NCBI GenBank assembly: GCA_035295985.1
Contig: DATHBT010000192.1
Span: forward strand, 1 to 37,105
Direction of reading: 5' to 3'
Source: JAIVGV01 sp035295985
GTDB taxonomy: Bacteria; Acidobacteriota; Blastocatellia; Pyrinomonadales; Pyrinomonadaceae
DNA length: 37,105 nt
Part shown: positions 9,730 to 17,241 of the stretch, in pieces
How positions within the stretch are numbered: position 1 is the stretch's first letter
How the letters are laid out: every line of letters starts with the position of its first letter
Position numbers and translations under genes: made by a program
The notes under the pieces: model-generated
The model's input: the letters and a program-made list of their open reading frames with translations, nothing else
Databases searched by the model: none
What the model was told of the DNA's origin: nothing

Positions 9730-10606
9730 TGTTCTGCACCTGCTCGCGGAGCTTTTCGACCTCGGTCTTGATGGCGAGCGCCGCCTCCTTGATCGTCGTG
9801 TCGGTGGACTTCGACAGCACGGTGTTCGCCTCCCGGTTGAACTCCTGCAGAAGAAAGTCGAGCCGCTTGCCCACCTCGGCGTTGGAGTTAACGCCCTCGC
9901 GGAACTGTGTGACGTGGCTGCGCAGCCGCGCCAGCTCTTCGGTGATGTCGCTGCGGTCGGCGAGGTAGGCGACCTCCTGCGCGAGCCGCCCCTGATCGAG
10001 TTCCACGATCTCAAGACCGTCGCGCGCCAGCAGTTCGCTGATCCGCTTCTGCAGGCGAGCGCGGTAAGCCTCGACCAGATCGCCGGCGACGGCTTCGACT
10101 AGAGGAATCTGCCTCTCGATCTCGTCCAGCCGGCCGCGCATCTCTGCGGCAAGGGCTTCGCCCTCGCGCTCGCGCATCCGACTCAGGTCGGCCAGGGCCA
10201 GCGACAGCGCCTCCTCGATCCCGCGCGTCATCTCCTCGGTCAGCCCGCCGTTGCGCACCGGTTGGAGCGCGCCGGGCAGCCGGGCCAGCAGGTTCACGTC
10301 CGGCTCGCCCGGCAGGTTGAACTCGCGCTGCACCGTCCGCATCGCCTCGATGAAGCCGGTGATGAGCGGCCGGTTAACCTCGTAGCTCACCTCGTTCTGG
10401 CGGTCGAACGAGATGGTGACCTCGACGCGCCCGCGCGACAGTTGCTCGCCCACGCGCTTGCGCACCAATGGTTCGATCCCCGCCAGTTCCGGCCCCGCGC
10501 GCAGGTGCACGTCGAGGAAGCGGTTGTTGACCGTCTTCAGATCGACCGAGACGCTGAAGCCCTCGCCCGCCGCCTGCCCGCGGCCGAAACCCGTCATTGA
10601 CTTCAT
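9722..10606 (-). CDS. yicC: YicC/YloC family endoribonuclease
   Basis: The 294-residue product begins MKSMTGFGRG, the family's invariant N-terminus, and ends with the conserved DITEELARLRSHVTQF...KRLDFLLQEFNREANTVLSKS...IKEAALAIKTEVEKLREQVQNIE block containing the acidic residues of the proposed active site. YicC proteins are reported to be RNA endonucleases that affect small-RNA stability. The gene is the head of the yicC-gmk-rpoZ unit. A heptad palindrome starts five bases upstream of its ATG. Confidence 0.94.
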   Translation of the reverse strand: MKSMTGFGRGQAAGEGFSVSVDLKTVNNRFLDVHLRAGPELAGIEPLVRKRVGEQLSRGRVEVTISFDRQNEVSYEVNRPLITGFIEAMRTVQREFNLPGEPDVNLLARLPGALQPVRNGGLTEEMTRGIEEALSLALADLSRMREREGEALAAEMRGRLDEIERQIPLVEAVAGDLVEAYRARLQKRISELLARDGLEIVELDQGRLAQEVAYLADRSDITEELARLRSHVTQFREGVNSNAEVGKRLDFLLQEFNREANTVLSKSTDTTIKEAALAIKTEVEKLREQVQNIE

Positions 10607-10610
10607 AACT

Positions 10611-10715
10611 CAGAAGGCAGAAGGCAGAAGGCAGAAGGCAGAAGGCAATCGGGGAGGAGCGCGCTCGCGCCCACTTCTTGACTGCTTACTGCATACTGCT
10701 TACTGCCTACTGACC
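10611..10715. repeat. Heptad-word palindrome 2 (cagaagg / actgctt words)
   Basis: The left part is four copies of a 7-nt word (cagaagg) from about 10612. The right part is five related 7-nt words (actgctt, actgcat, actgctt, actgcct, actgacc) up to about 10715. The two halves are only partly complementary and flank a GC-rich centre with gcgcgctcgcgc. It lies between yicC and the ABC exporter, and the exporter's stop codon (10700-10702) is inside the right part. Confidence 0.75.
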
Positions 10716-12514
10716 ATTTCCTCCTCCTCCTCGTCGGCGAATTGGAGTTCGTAGAGTCGTTTGTAGGTGCCGCTCTGTTCGAGCAGCTCGGCGTGGCGGC
10801 CGGTCTCGATGACCCGGCCGCGCTCGATGACGGCGATCCGGTCGGCGCGGCGCACCGTCGAGAGGCGGTGCGCGATGACGACTGAGGTACGGCCTCGCGT
10901 CAGGTTCGCGAGCGCCTGCTGGACGTAGCGCTCACTCTCGGCGTCGAGCGCCGACGTGGCCTCGTCGAGGATGAGCACGGAGGAGTCGGCGAGAACGGCG
11001 CGCGCGATGGCGAGGCGCTGGCGCTGGCCGCCCGACAGGAAGATGCCGCGCTCGCCGACGAGCGTGTCGTAGCCGTCGGGGAGTTCCTTGATGAAGTCGT
11101 GCGCGAAGGCCACGCGCGCCGCCTGCTCGATCTCCTCGTCGGTCGCGTCTGGCCGGCTGTAGGAGATGTTGTAGCGAACGGTCTCGTTGAAGAGTACGGT
11201 CTCCTGCGTGACGAGGGCGATCTGCTCGCGCAAAGACTTGAGGCTCGCGTCGCGCAGATCGACCCCGTCCCAGGTGACGGCGCCCTCGGAAGGATCGTGC
11301 GAGCGCATGATGAGCTTCGTGAGCGTTGACTTGCCGCCGCCCGACTCGCCGACGAGCGCGATCATCTGACCCGCAGGCACGCTCAGGCTCACGTCCGAGA
11401 GCACGAGCCGGGCCTCGTCGTTCGCGTAGCTGAAGGAGACGTTGCGTAGCTCGATTTGATCGCGCAGCGGGCCGAGCCGGAGGGCGTCGGGCTTCTCCGG
11501 CAGCTCGCGCCGCTCGTCCAGAATCTCCCAGACGTGGCGCGCGGCGGCGAGCGCGATCTCCAATGCGTTCTGCAGGCGGGAGAGTTTCCTCATCGGGTCG
11601 TAGGACGAGAAGAGGAAGAAGAGGAAGGCGAGGAACTGCGCCGTGTCCATGCGGCCGGCCGCGATCTCGCGCTGGCCGAAGTAGAGCAGGACGGCCACGG
11701 CCACGACGCCGATCACCTCTATCACGGGCGGCGCGAAGCCCGTGATCTTCGCCGTCCGCAGGTTCGCGCGCATGATCTGGCGGGCGACGCGCGTGAAACG
11801 GCCCTGCTCACGCCCCTCGCCGCGATAGGCTTTAACTATGGGGTGGTTCGCCAGGCCCTCCTGCGCCGTGTCAACGAGCCGCTGGTTGCCCTCGTGCGTC
11901 TCGGTCGAGAGGTTGCGCAGACGGCGTCCGAACTTCGCCGTCAACAGCCCGATCACGGGCGCGATGATGAGCGAGCCGGCCGTGAGCCTCCACGAAAAAT
12001 AGAAGGAGGCCGCGAGGAAGGCGACGAGCGTGAAGCCCTCGCGCAGCATGTCGCGCAGCGTGTTCGTGACGGCCGCCTCGATGGCCGCGGCCGAAGAGAC
12101 CAGGCGCGAGACCAGGTAGTTCGTCCGGTGGCGCTCGTAGAAGTCAGCCGACTGGCGGAGCAGGTGCGCGTACAAGTCCTGCCGTAGTTTTAAGACCGAC
12201 TCCTGCCCGATGCGGGCCATCAGGTAGGTCGAGAAATATTCGGCGACGCCCTTGCCGATCGTGAAGACGATGAGCAGGAGCGAGATCGTGCGCCAGGCGT
12301 CGAAGCCGGAGTCGGGGATCAGACGTTGAATGTCGAAGATGGTCTGGCTGCGGCCCGTAGTGCCGTCCCGGCCCAGGGCCTGATCGAAGATGGGGACGAT
12401 GAGGCCGCCGACGGCGCTTTGCAGCAGTGCGCCCGCGATCATCGCGAACGTGGCGAACAGGAACTTCCCCCAGTGCGGCTTGAGGTAAGTCAGGAGTCGC
12501 AGGAGATCGCGCAT
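10700..12514 (-). CDS. MsbA-like ABC exporter (fused permease and ATPase)
   Basis: The 604-residue half-transporter has an N-terminal six-helix type 1 exporter domain (about 1-310) and a C-terminal ATPase. The ATPase shows Walker A GESGGGKST (about 387), Q-loop LVTQE, signature LSGGQRQRLA, Walker B VLILDEATSALD and H-loop IAHRLSTVRRADR. Length and organisation match MsbA/LmrA-type exporters of lipids or hydrophobic compounds; the substrate cannot be told from sequence. It ends in an acidic tail EEEEE partly encoded within the heptad repeat. It has its own promoter at 12594-12623. Confidence 0.93.
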   Translation of the reverse strand: MRDLLRLLTYLKPHWGKFLFATFAMIAGALLQSAVGGLIVPIFDQALGRDGTTGRSQTIFDIQRLIPDSGFDAWRTISLLLIVFTIGKGVAEYFSTYLMARIGQESVLKLRQDLYAHLLRQSADFYERHRTNYLVSRLVSSAAAIEAAVTNTLRDMLREGFTLVAFLAASFYFSWRLTAGSLIIAPVIGLLTAKFGRRLRNLSTETHEGNQRLVDTAQEGLANHPIVKAYRGEGREQGRFTRVARQIMRANLRTAKITGFAPPVIEVIGVVAVAVLLYFGQREIAAGRMDTAQFLAFLFFLFSSYDPMRKLSRLQNALEIALAAARHVWEILDERRELPEKPDALRLGPLRDQIELRNVSFSYANDEARLVLSDVSLSVPAGQMIALVGESGGGKSTLTKLIMRSHDPSEGAVTWDGVDLRDASLKSLREQIALVTQETVLFNETVRYNISYSRPDATDEEIEQAARVAFAHDFIKELPDGYDTLVGERGIFLSGGQRQRLAIARAVLADSSVLILDEATSALDAESERYVQQALANLTRGRTSVVIAHRLSTVRRADRIAVIERGRVIETGRHAELLEQSGTYKRLYELQFADEEEEEMVSRQ

Positions 12515-12593
12515 TGTCCGTGTCTGTCGGTGTTCGTGCGAGTCGGTCGTTCGGTTGGAGGGAAGTCTTTTGGCCCGCCGCTTTAAAGCAGAG

Positions 12594-12623
12594 ACTATAC
12601 GAAGCGGCCTCGCGGCGCGTCAA
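12594..12623 (-). promoter_or_regulatory. Sigma-70-type promoter for the ABC exporter
   Basis: On the minus strand, TTGACG (12623-12618) and TATAGT (12599-12594) are separated by 18 bases. The start of transcription would be near 12587, about 70 bases before the ATG at 12514. Confidence 0.55.
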
Positions 12624-12694
12624 GGCCGAGGTCGGCGTTGAAGCGGCAGCCCCGCAAAGGTTTAGACCCGGCGCGCGGCGCGGAATTTCGCTCC

Positions 12695-12722
12695 TTGCCG
12701 TGCGGCCGTGTTGCCTTATAAT
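12695..12722 (+). promoter_or_regulatory. Sigma-70-type promoter for the OmpR-type regulator
   Basis: TTGCCG (12695-12700) and a perfect TATAAT (12717-12722) are separated by 16 bases. Transcription would begin near 12729. That is downstream of the upstream in-frame ATG at 12708, so it argues for the GTG start at 12798. Confidence 0.6.
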
Positions 12723-12797
12723 CTAAGCGCAATAAAATCACATTGTGCCGCCGTCCGGGCCGCCGGGCGCGCGGGCGCGAATGGATTTTCCGAAACA

Positions 12798-13499
12798 GTG
12801 ACCCACAAACTCTTAATCGCAGACGACGACGCCAGCATGCGCCCGCTGCTCTCGGCCTATTTCCGCCGTCTCGGCTTCGAAGTCACAGAAGCCGAGACGG
12901 GCACGGAAGCTTTCTCCGCCGCGTCCGCCGCCGAGTTCGACTGCTTCATCTTCGACGTGACGATGCCGGGGCTGACGGGGCTGGAACTGCTGCGACGGCT
13001 GCGCGAGCGCGGCGTCACGACGCCGGCGCTCTTCCTGACCGCGCACGACGAGCTAGAGGACAAGGTCGCCGGCTTCGAGGCCGGCGCGGACGACTACCTC
13101 GCCAAACCCTTCGAGCCGCGCGAGCTTGAGGTGCGCGTCGAGGCCCTGCTCCGTCGCGCGAATCGCGCCCCGGCCGGCGAGGCCGAAGAGAAGGACAGGA
13201 TCGCGGTCGGCGCGCTCGTCATAGACAAACGCCGCCACGAGGTGACGCGCGATGGCGAGCCGGTCGATCTCACGCCGCTCGAATTCCAGATTCTCGAAAG
13301 ACTCGCCAGCGAGCCGGGCCGCGCCTGGTCGCGCAACGACCTGCTCGATCAGGTGTGGAGCACCGACTACGAGGGCTACCAGCGCAACGTCGATCCACAC
13401 ATCAACCGCCTGCGCCAGAAGATCGAGCCTGATCCGAAGAACCCGCGCTACGTGCTGACCGTGCGCGGCGTCGGCTACAAGCTCAACGACTCACTATGA
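12798..13499 (+). CDS. OmpR/PhoB-family response regulator
   Basis: The 233-residue protein has a receiver domain (D9/D10 acidic pocket, phospho-acceptor D53 in FIFDVTMPG, T81, K103) and a winged-helix DNA-binding domain (about 135-230; LTPLEFQILERLASEPGRAWSRNDLLDQVW, ending in the RGVGYKL signature). Start choice: GTG at 12798 gives the normal family length and begins right at the receiver; a longer form from 12708 would include the promoter itself. No partner kinase is adjacent. Its stop overlaps the next start by four bases (ATGA), so it is translationally coupled to a secreted protein, an uncommon partner. Confidence 0.93.
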   Translation: MTHKLLIADDDASMRPLLSAYFRRLGFEVTEAETGTEAFSAASAAEFDCFIFDVTMPGLTGLELLRRLRERGVTTPALFLTAHDELEDKVAGFEAGADDYLAKPFEPRELEVRVEALLRRANRAPAGEAEEKDRIAVGALVIDKRRHEVTRDGEPVDLTPLEFQILERLASEPGRAWSRNDLLDQVWSTDYEGYQRNVDPHINRLRQKIEPDPKNPRYVLTVRGVGYKLNDSL

Positions 13500-15157
13500 A
13501 CCCCAAGCGCGCCCCCCGCCTTCTTAGAGTCTGCCGCCCGCTCGCCCTGCTGCTCTCGGCCGCCGCGGGCGCGAGCGTCCCGGCCCAGCAGCCGACCCCC
13601 AGCCCGACGCCCTACAAGGTCGAAGCCCCCGCCGAGATCGCGGCGCAGACGACCGAGTTCGTGCTGCGCTGGAAGCCGACGCCACGCGTCAGGCGCTACC
13701 GCCTGCAGGTGGCGCGCGACCCCGAGTTCTCGGACATCGTCTTCGACGGCGCGGTCAACGGACTCGAACACCGAGTCACGGGACTGCCGCCCGGCCGCTA
13801 CCACTGGCGCGTCGCGCCCGCGCCGAAAGAGACCGGGCGCTTCTCGTCCGGCGAGGTGGTCGAGGCCGCCGCCTCTTCTGACACGCCCCCGACGCCTTAC
13901 CCCACCGCCTCGCCCGTGATGACGGCGACGCCCGCGACCGCGGCTACGCCTGTAGCGGCATCCGCCGCCGTGCTCCGCTCGCCGGCAAGCGCCGGCTGGC
14001 AGGCGGCGGTCGGTAAAGTTCAGCGGCCCGTCGCGGCGCGGCTGCGCCCCGGCCAGCAGTATGATCTCGTCGCGGTCAACTCGGACGGCACCGTTTACGC
14101 GCTCGAAGGCGCGAACGGCGCGGCGCTCTGGACGGCTCGATACCGCCCGGCCGCGCGCGGGGCCACGGCGGGCGAAGCGCCGAAAGAGGTCTTCACGCCG
14201 CTCGTCTATAACGTGCCGGGTCGCGAGACGGCGCACGTGCTCGTGGCCTTCGACGGCGGAGTCCGCATGATCGAGGGCGAGACGGGGCGCGAGCTGTGGC
14301 GCGCGCCGCTCAAGGGCCGCGCGGCCGGCGGCTCAATCGCCGATCTCGACGGCAAGCCGGAGACGGTCGAGATCGCGATCAGCACCGACGACCCTTCGCA
14401 GCTCTACATGCTCGACGCCGCTACGGGCGGCGTCGTCTCGCAGACTCAGCTCGGGGCCGCTGTGATCGGGTTGCCGATCCCGTTCCAGGCCGCGGAGCGG
14501 CGCGGCGTCATCGTCGCGGCCGATGGCGGGCGGCTAGACATTTACCAGGCCGACGGCACGCACCTGCGCGGCGTCCGCCTCGACGTGCCTTTCGTCACCC
14601 CGCCGCTCGTCGTCGCCGGCCCGCAAGGCACGGTCGTCGTCATCGGGACGCGCAACGGGGTGCTCTTTTTCGACGGCCCCGAGTTGAAGCCGGTCGGCCG
14701 CATCACGACCGAGAACGACTCGCCGCGCGGGCGGCTCGCCGCCGCCGACCTCGACGGCGACGGCACGCTGGAGATCGCTTTGATCACGCGGCTCGGCCGC
14801 GTGGTGGTAGTCAACGCGCGCGGCAGGATCAACTGGTCGGCCGAGGGCGGCTCGGACGCCTACTCCGCAGTCTTCGCAGACCTCGACCGCGACGGCGTGC
14901 TCGACGTGCTCGTGGCGGACGGGACGGCCTTCGCGCGCGGTTATTCGGGTCGCGACGGCCGCGTCGTCTGGCAGGCGGACGACGCACAAGGCGCGTCTGT
15001 AGGATCAGAGGGCGGTGATTCGCGGCCCTTGCGCACGCTGTGGGTGACGACCGTCGCCGGCTCTGACTCCCCGCTGATCGTCGGGGCAGACGCGGCGCGC
15101 GGAACCGTCCGCGCGGTCGGGATGCCGGTGGGCGGGGGCAGGGCCACTGCGCGGTGA
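13496..15157 (+). CDS. Secreted beta-propeller protein (PQQ/FG-GAP-like repeats)
   Basis: The 553-residue protein has a signal peptide (about 1-32, ending SVPAQQ), then an Ig/FN3-like segment (about 40-125, LRWKPTPRVRRYRLQVARDPEF) and a Pro/Ala/Thr-rich linker. From about 165 to the end there are propeller blades of the type VNSDGTVYALEGANGAALW and ADLDGDGTLEIALITRLGRVVVVNARG. The acidic DLDGDG loops are calcium-binding FG-GAP/EF-like motifs. A periplasmic or outer-surface scaffold or ligand sensor is plausible; no enzyme site is seen. It overlaps the regulator gene before it and the small membrane protein after it by four bases each, so three genes form one coupled unit. Confidence 0.85.
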   Translation: MNPKRAPRLLRVCRPLALLLSAAAGASVPAQQPTPSPTPYKVEAPAEIAAQTTEFVLRWKPTPRVRRYRLQVARDPEFSDIVFDGAVNGLEHRVTGLPPGRYHWRVAPAPKETGRFSSGEVVEAAASSDTPPTPYPTASPVMTATPATAATPVAASAAVLRSPASAGWQAAVGKVQRPVAARLRPGQQYDLVAVNSDGTVYALEGANGAALWTARYRPAARGATAGEAPKEVFTPLVYNVPGRETAHVLVAFDGGVRMIEGETGRELWRAPLKGRAAGGSIADLDGKPETVEIAISTDDPSQLYMLDAATGGVVSQTQLGAAVIGLPIPFQAAERRGVIVAADGGRLDIYQADGTHLRGVRLDVPFVTPPLVVAGPQGTVVVIGTRNGVLFFDGPELKPVGRITTENDSPRGRLAAADLDGDGTLEIALITRLGRVVVVNARGRINWSAEGGSDAYSAVFADLDRDGVLDVLVADGTAFARGYSGRDGRVVWQADDAQGASVGSEGGDSRPLRTLWVTTVAGSDSPLIVGADAARGTVRAVGMPVGGGRATAR

Positions 15158-15354
15158 GCGCGGCGCGCCCCGATGGGCAGGCGGGAGCGATCACGGCCGG
15201 CCGCGTCATCTGGCTCGTCGCGCTCGCGCTCTTCGTCGCGTGGCTGGTCGGGGTGTTGGCCGGCAAGGGCGGCTTCATACACATCCTCATCCTCTGCGCC
15301 GTGGCCGTCGCCTTCGTCCAGTGGCTGGCCGACCGGCGCGCGTCGCAGGGCTGA
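15154..15354 (+). CDS. Small membrane protein, DUF5670/Lmo0937-like
   Basis: The 66-residue product has two hydrophobic helices (about 16-35 and 41-58) around the motif GGFIHILI, the hallmark of Lmo0937-type small membrane proteins, often two helices of about 50 residues and frequently stress-linked. It starts at GTG 15154, overlapping the previous stop (GTGA). Its function is unknown. Confidence 0.75.
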   Translation: MSAARPDGQAGAITAGRVIWLVALALFVAWLVGVLAGKGGFIHILILCAVAVAFVQWLADRRASQG

Positions 15355-15440
15355 GCGAACAAAGCCTTTCTCCCCACGCGGGCCGCTTTTCGCCAACTCT
15401 TGCGGCAACGTGGCCGCACCCGCCACGCATCCATTCAGGA

Positions 15441-15539
15441 GATTTCGGATTTCGGATGTAAGAATCTCAAATCTCGAATCTGAAATCTTTAACCGTCTTC
15501 CAATCCGCAATCCGAAATCCGCATTCCGCAATCGGAGAA
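15441..15539. repeat. Heptad-word palindrome 3 (gatttcg / tccgcaa words)
   Basis: The whole stretch can be written in one 7-nt register: gatttcg, gatttcg, gatgtaa, gaatctc, aaatctc, gaatctg, aaatctt, taaccgt, cttccaa, tccgcaa, tccgaaa, tccgcat, tccgcaa. The first and last thirds are roughly reverse-complementary. It fills much of the gap upstream of the OmpA-family gene, ending about 16 bases before its ATG and overlapping its ribosome site region (GGAGAAGGAG). Confidence 0.8.
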
Positions 15540-15555
15540 GGAGCGCCGACATTTT

Positions 15556-17133
15556 ATGAACCGAAACATCCGCCGCGCCTCCGCGCTCACAGTCTTCGCC
15601 GCCCTCGCCTGCCTCCTCGCCGCCCCCGCGCCGGCGCAGTCTGACTTGCAGCGCGACACGGTCGCCATCACCTACCCGCTCGACGAGAGTGTGACGGTGA
15701 AGTTCCGCGGCACGACCCGCCTGCCGCGCCTCCAGGGCGAGGCCAAGGTCAGCCGCTCCGGCCGCCGCGGCACGCGCGTCGAGCTGAGCGTCAAAGACCT
15801 CCCGCGCGCCTACGAGCTGGGGAACGTTTACACGACCTACATCCTCTGGGCCATCACGCCCGAAGGCCGGGCCGACAACCTCGGCGAGATCAAGCGCGGC
15901 GGCAGCTTCCTCGTCAACTCGAAACTCGACGCGACGACGCCCCTGCAAACCTTCGCCATGATCGTCACGGCCGAGCCGCACTTCCTCGTGCGCGGCCCGA
16001 GCCGCATGGTCGTCCTCGAAAACCTGCCGCCGAACAAGCCGGGCGACGCTGACGTGGCGGTCGTCCCAGTCAAGTACCTCGGCAACACGAGCGACTACTT
16101 CAGCCAGTCGCGCATCCCCGACCTGGCCGACCAGGACTTCGCGCGCACGCCCACGTCGCTCCTCGGCGCGCGCCAGTCGATCCAGCTCGCGCGCTACGCC
16201 GGGGCCGAGCGCGACGCGACCGCCGAGCTGAGCGCGGCCACTGCGAAACTCTCCGAGGCCGAGAACGCCTGGCGCTTAAAGCAGCCCGAAGCCGAAGTTG
16301 ACGCGCTCGCGCGCCGCGCAACGGAACTCGGCGCGCAGGCCGAGGAGGTAGCCGCCTACCGTAAGTCCGCCCGCGAGCGGCGCGACGAGATCGCGCGCCG
16401 CGACCGCGCCGTGCGCGACGCGGAGCGCACGGCCGACGAGTACGCCGCCGAGATCAACGACCTGCGCAACCGGCTCGAACGCTCCGAGCGCGCCCGCGAA
16501 CTCTCCGACCGCGATCTCGCCAACACGACACAGCAGGTGCGCGACCTGCGCTCCGAAGTCGCGCGCCTCCGCGACGATTTGCAGCAGGCGCGCGCCGAGG
16601 CCGAGCAGGCCAAGATCAGGGTGGCACGCTTCGAGGGCGAGCGCGCCGCGGAGGACGCGCGCCGCACCGCCGAGCAGCGGGCCGCAGATCGGCAGGCGCA
16701 GTGGGCCGCCCTCCGCCAGTCGCTCATGCGCTTCGGCACTCTGCGCGAGTCGGCGGGCGGCGTCACGCTGGTTCTGCCGGATACCATCTGGGCGGGCGCT
16801 CGCTCGGCCAGCCTCGCGCCGGCTTCCGCCTCGAAGATCGAACCCCTCGCAGCCCTCCTCGCCAACTACCCCGATTCCCGCATCCAGATCGACGTGTTCA
16901 CCGACAACCGCGGGGACGATCTGACCCTGCGTCGTCTCGCGCAGGATCGCGCGCAGGCGCTGGCCGAACGGCTCGTCAGCTCCGGCGTCGAGAACGCGCG
17001 CATACAGGCGAGCGGCATGGGGCCTGACAACCCCGTCGCGCCGAACACCACGCCCGCCGGCCGCACGCGCAACCGCCGCGTCGAGATCACGCTCACGCCG
17101 CCCGAACCCGCGGCCAGCGCGGCATCTAACTGA
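15556..17133 (+). CDS. OmpA-family protein with long coiled coil
   Basis: The 525-residue protein has a signal peptide (about 1-28, APAPAQS), an N-terminal beta-rich domain (about 30-200), a long Arg/Glu/Ala coiled coil (about 215-385) and a C-terminal OmpA-like peptidoglycan-binding domain (about 395-515). The latter shows IDVFTDNRGDD, LAQDRAQALAERLVSSGV, GMGPDNPVAPN and NRRVEITL, which match the family's binding signature. It probably tethers the envelope to peptidoglycan, with the coiled coil spanning the periplasm. It starts after a good GGAG ribosome site, and a strong bidirectional terminator follows its stop. Confidence 0.92.
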   Translation: MNRNIRRASALTVFAALACLLAAPAPAQSDLQRDTVAITYPLDESVTVKFRGTTRLPRLQGEAKVSRSGRRGTRVELSVKDLPRAYELGNVYTTYILWAITPEGRADNLGEIKRGGSFLVNSKLDATTPLQTFAMIVTAEPHFLVRGPSRMVVLENLPPNKPGDADVAVVPVKYLGNTSDYFSQSRIPDLADQDFARTPTSLLGARQSIQLARYAGAERDATAELSAATAKLSEAENAWRLKQPEAEVDALARRATELGAQAEEVAAYRKSARERRDEIARRDRAVRDAERTADEYAAEINDLRNRLERSERARELSDRDLANTTQQVRDLRSEVARLRDDLQQARAEAEQAKIRVARFEGERAAEDARRTAEQRAADRQAQWAALRQSLMRFGTLRESAGGVTLVLPDTIWAGARSASLAPASASKIEPLAALLANYPDSRIQIDVFTDNRGDDLTLRRLAQDRAQALAERLVSSGVENARIQASGMGPDNPVAPNTTPAGRTRNRRVEITLTPPEPAASAASN

Positions 17134-17220
17134 AAAAGCCGTAAACGGTAAACCGTAAACCGTGACAAGATAGAGGGTCTTCTTCTTGTCACGGTTTACG
17201 GTTTACCGTTTACGGCTTTT
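17134..17220. terminator. Perfect 37-bp inverted repeat (heptad palindrome 4), bidirectional terminator
   Basis: Arms 17134-17170 and 17184-17220 are exactly complementary over all 37 bases, with a 13-base loop. Each outer end is AAAA or TTTT, so it would work as an intrinsic terminator in both directions. The arms are 7-nt words (gtaaacg, gtaaacc, gtaaacc, gtgacaa). It begins directly at the OmpA-family stop codon and ends 21 bases before the kinase ATG. Confidence 0.8.
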
Positions 17221-17241
17221 CATGATTTACGATTGACGGCG

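Noticed and set aside
9730..10014. Longer guanylate kinase beginning inside yicC
   Set aside because: The N-terminal extension is Ser/Arg/Pro-rich out-of-frame yicC sequence and does not resemble the family.
10611..10715. CRISPR or tRNA-like array in the heptad repeats
   Set aside because: The unit is 7 bases with no spacers, and halves are palindromic; no cas genes and no cloverleaf fold are present.
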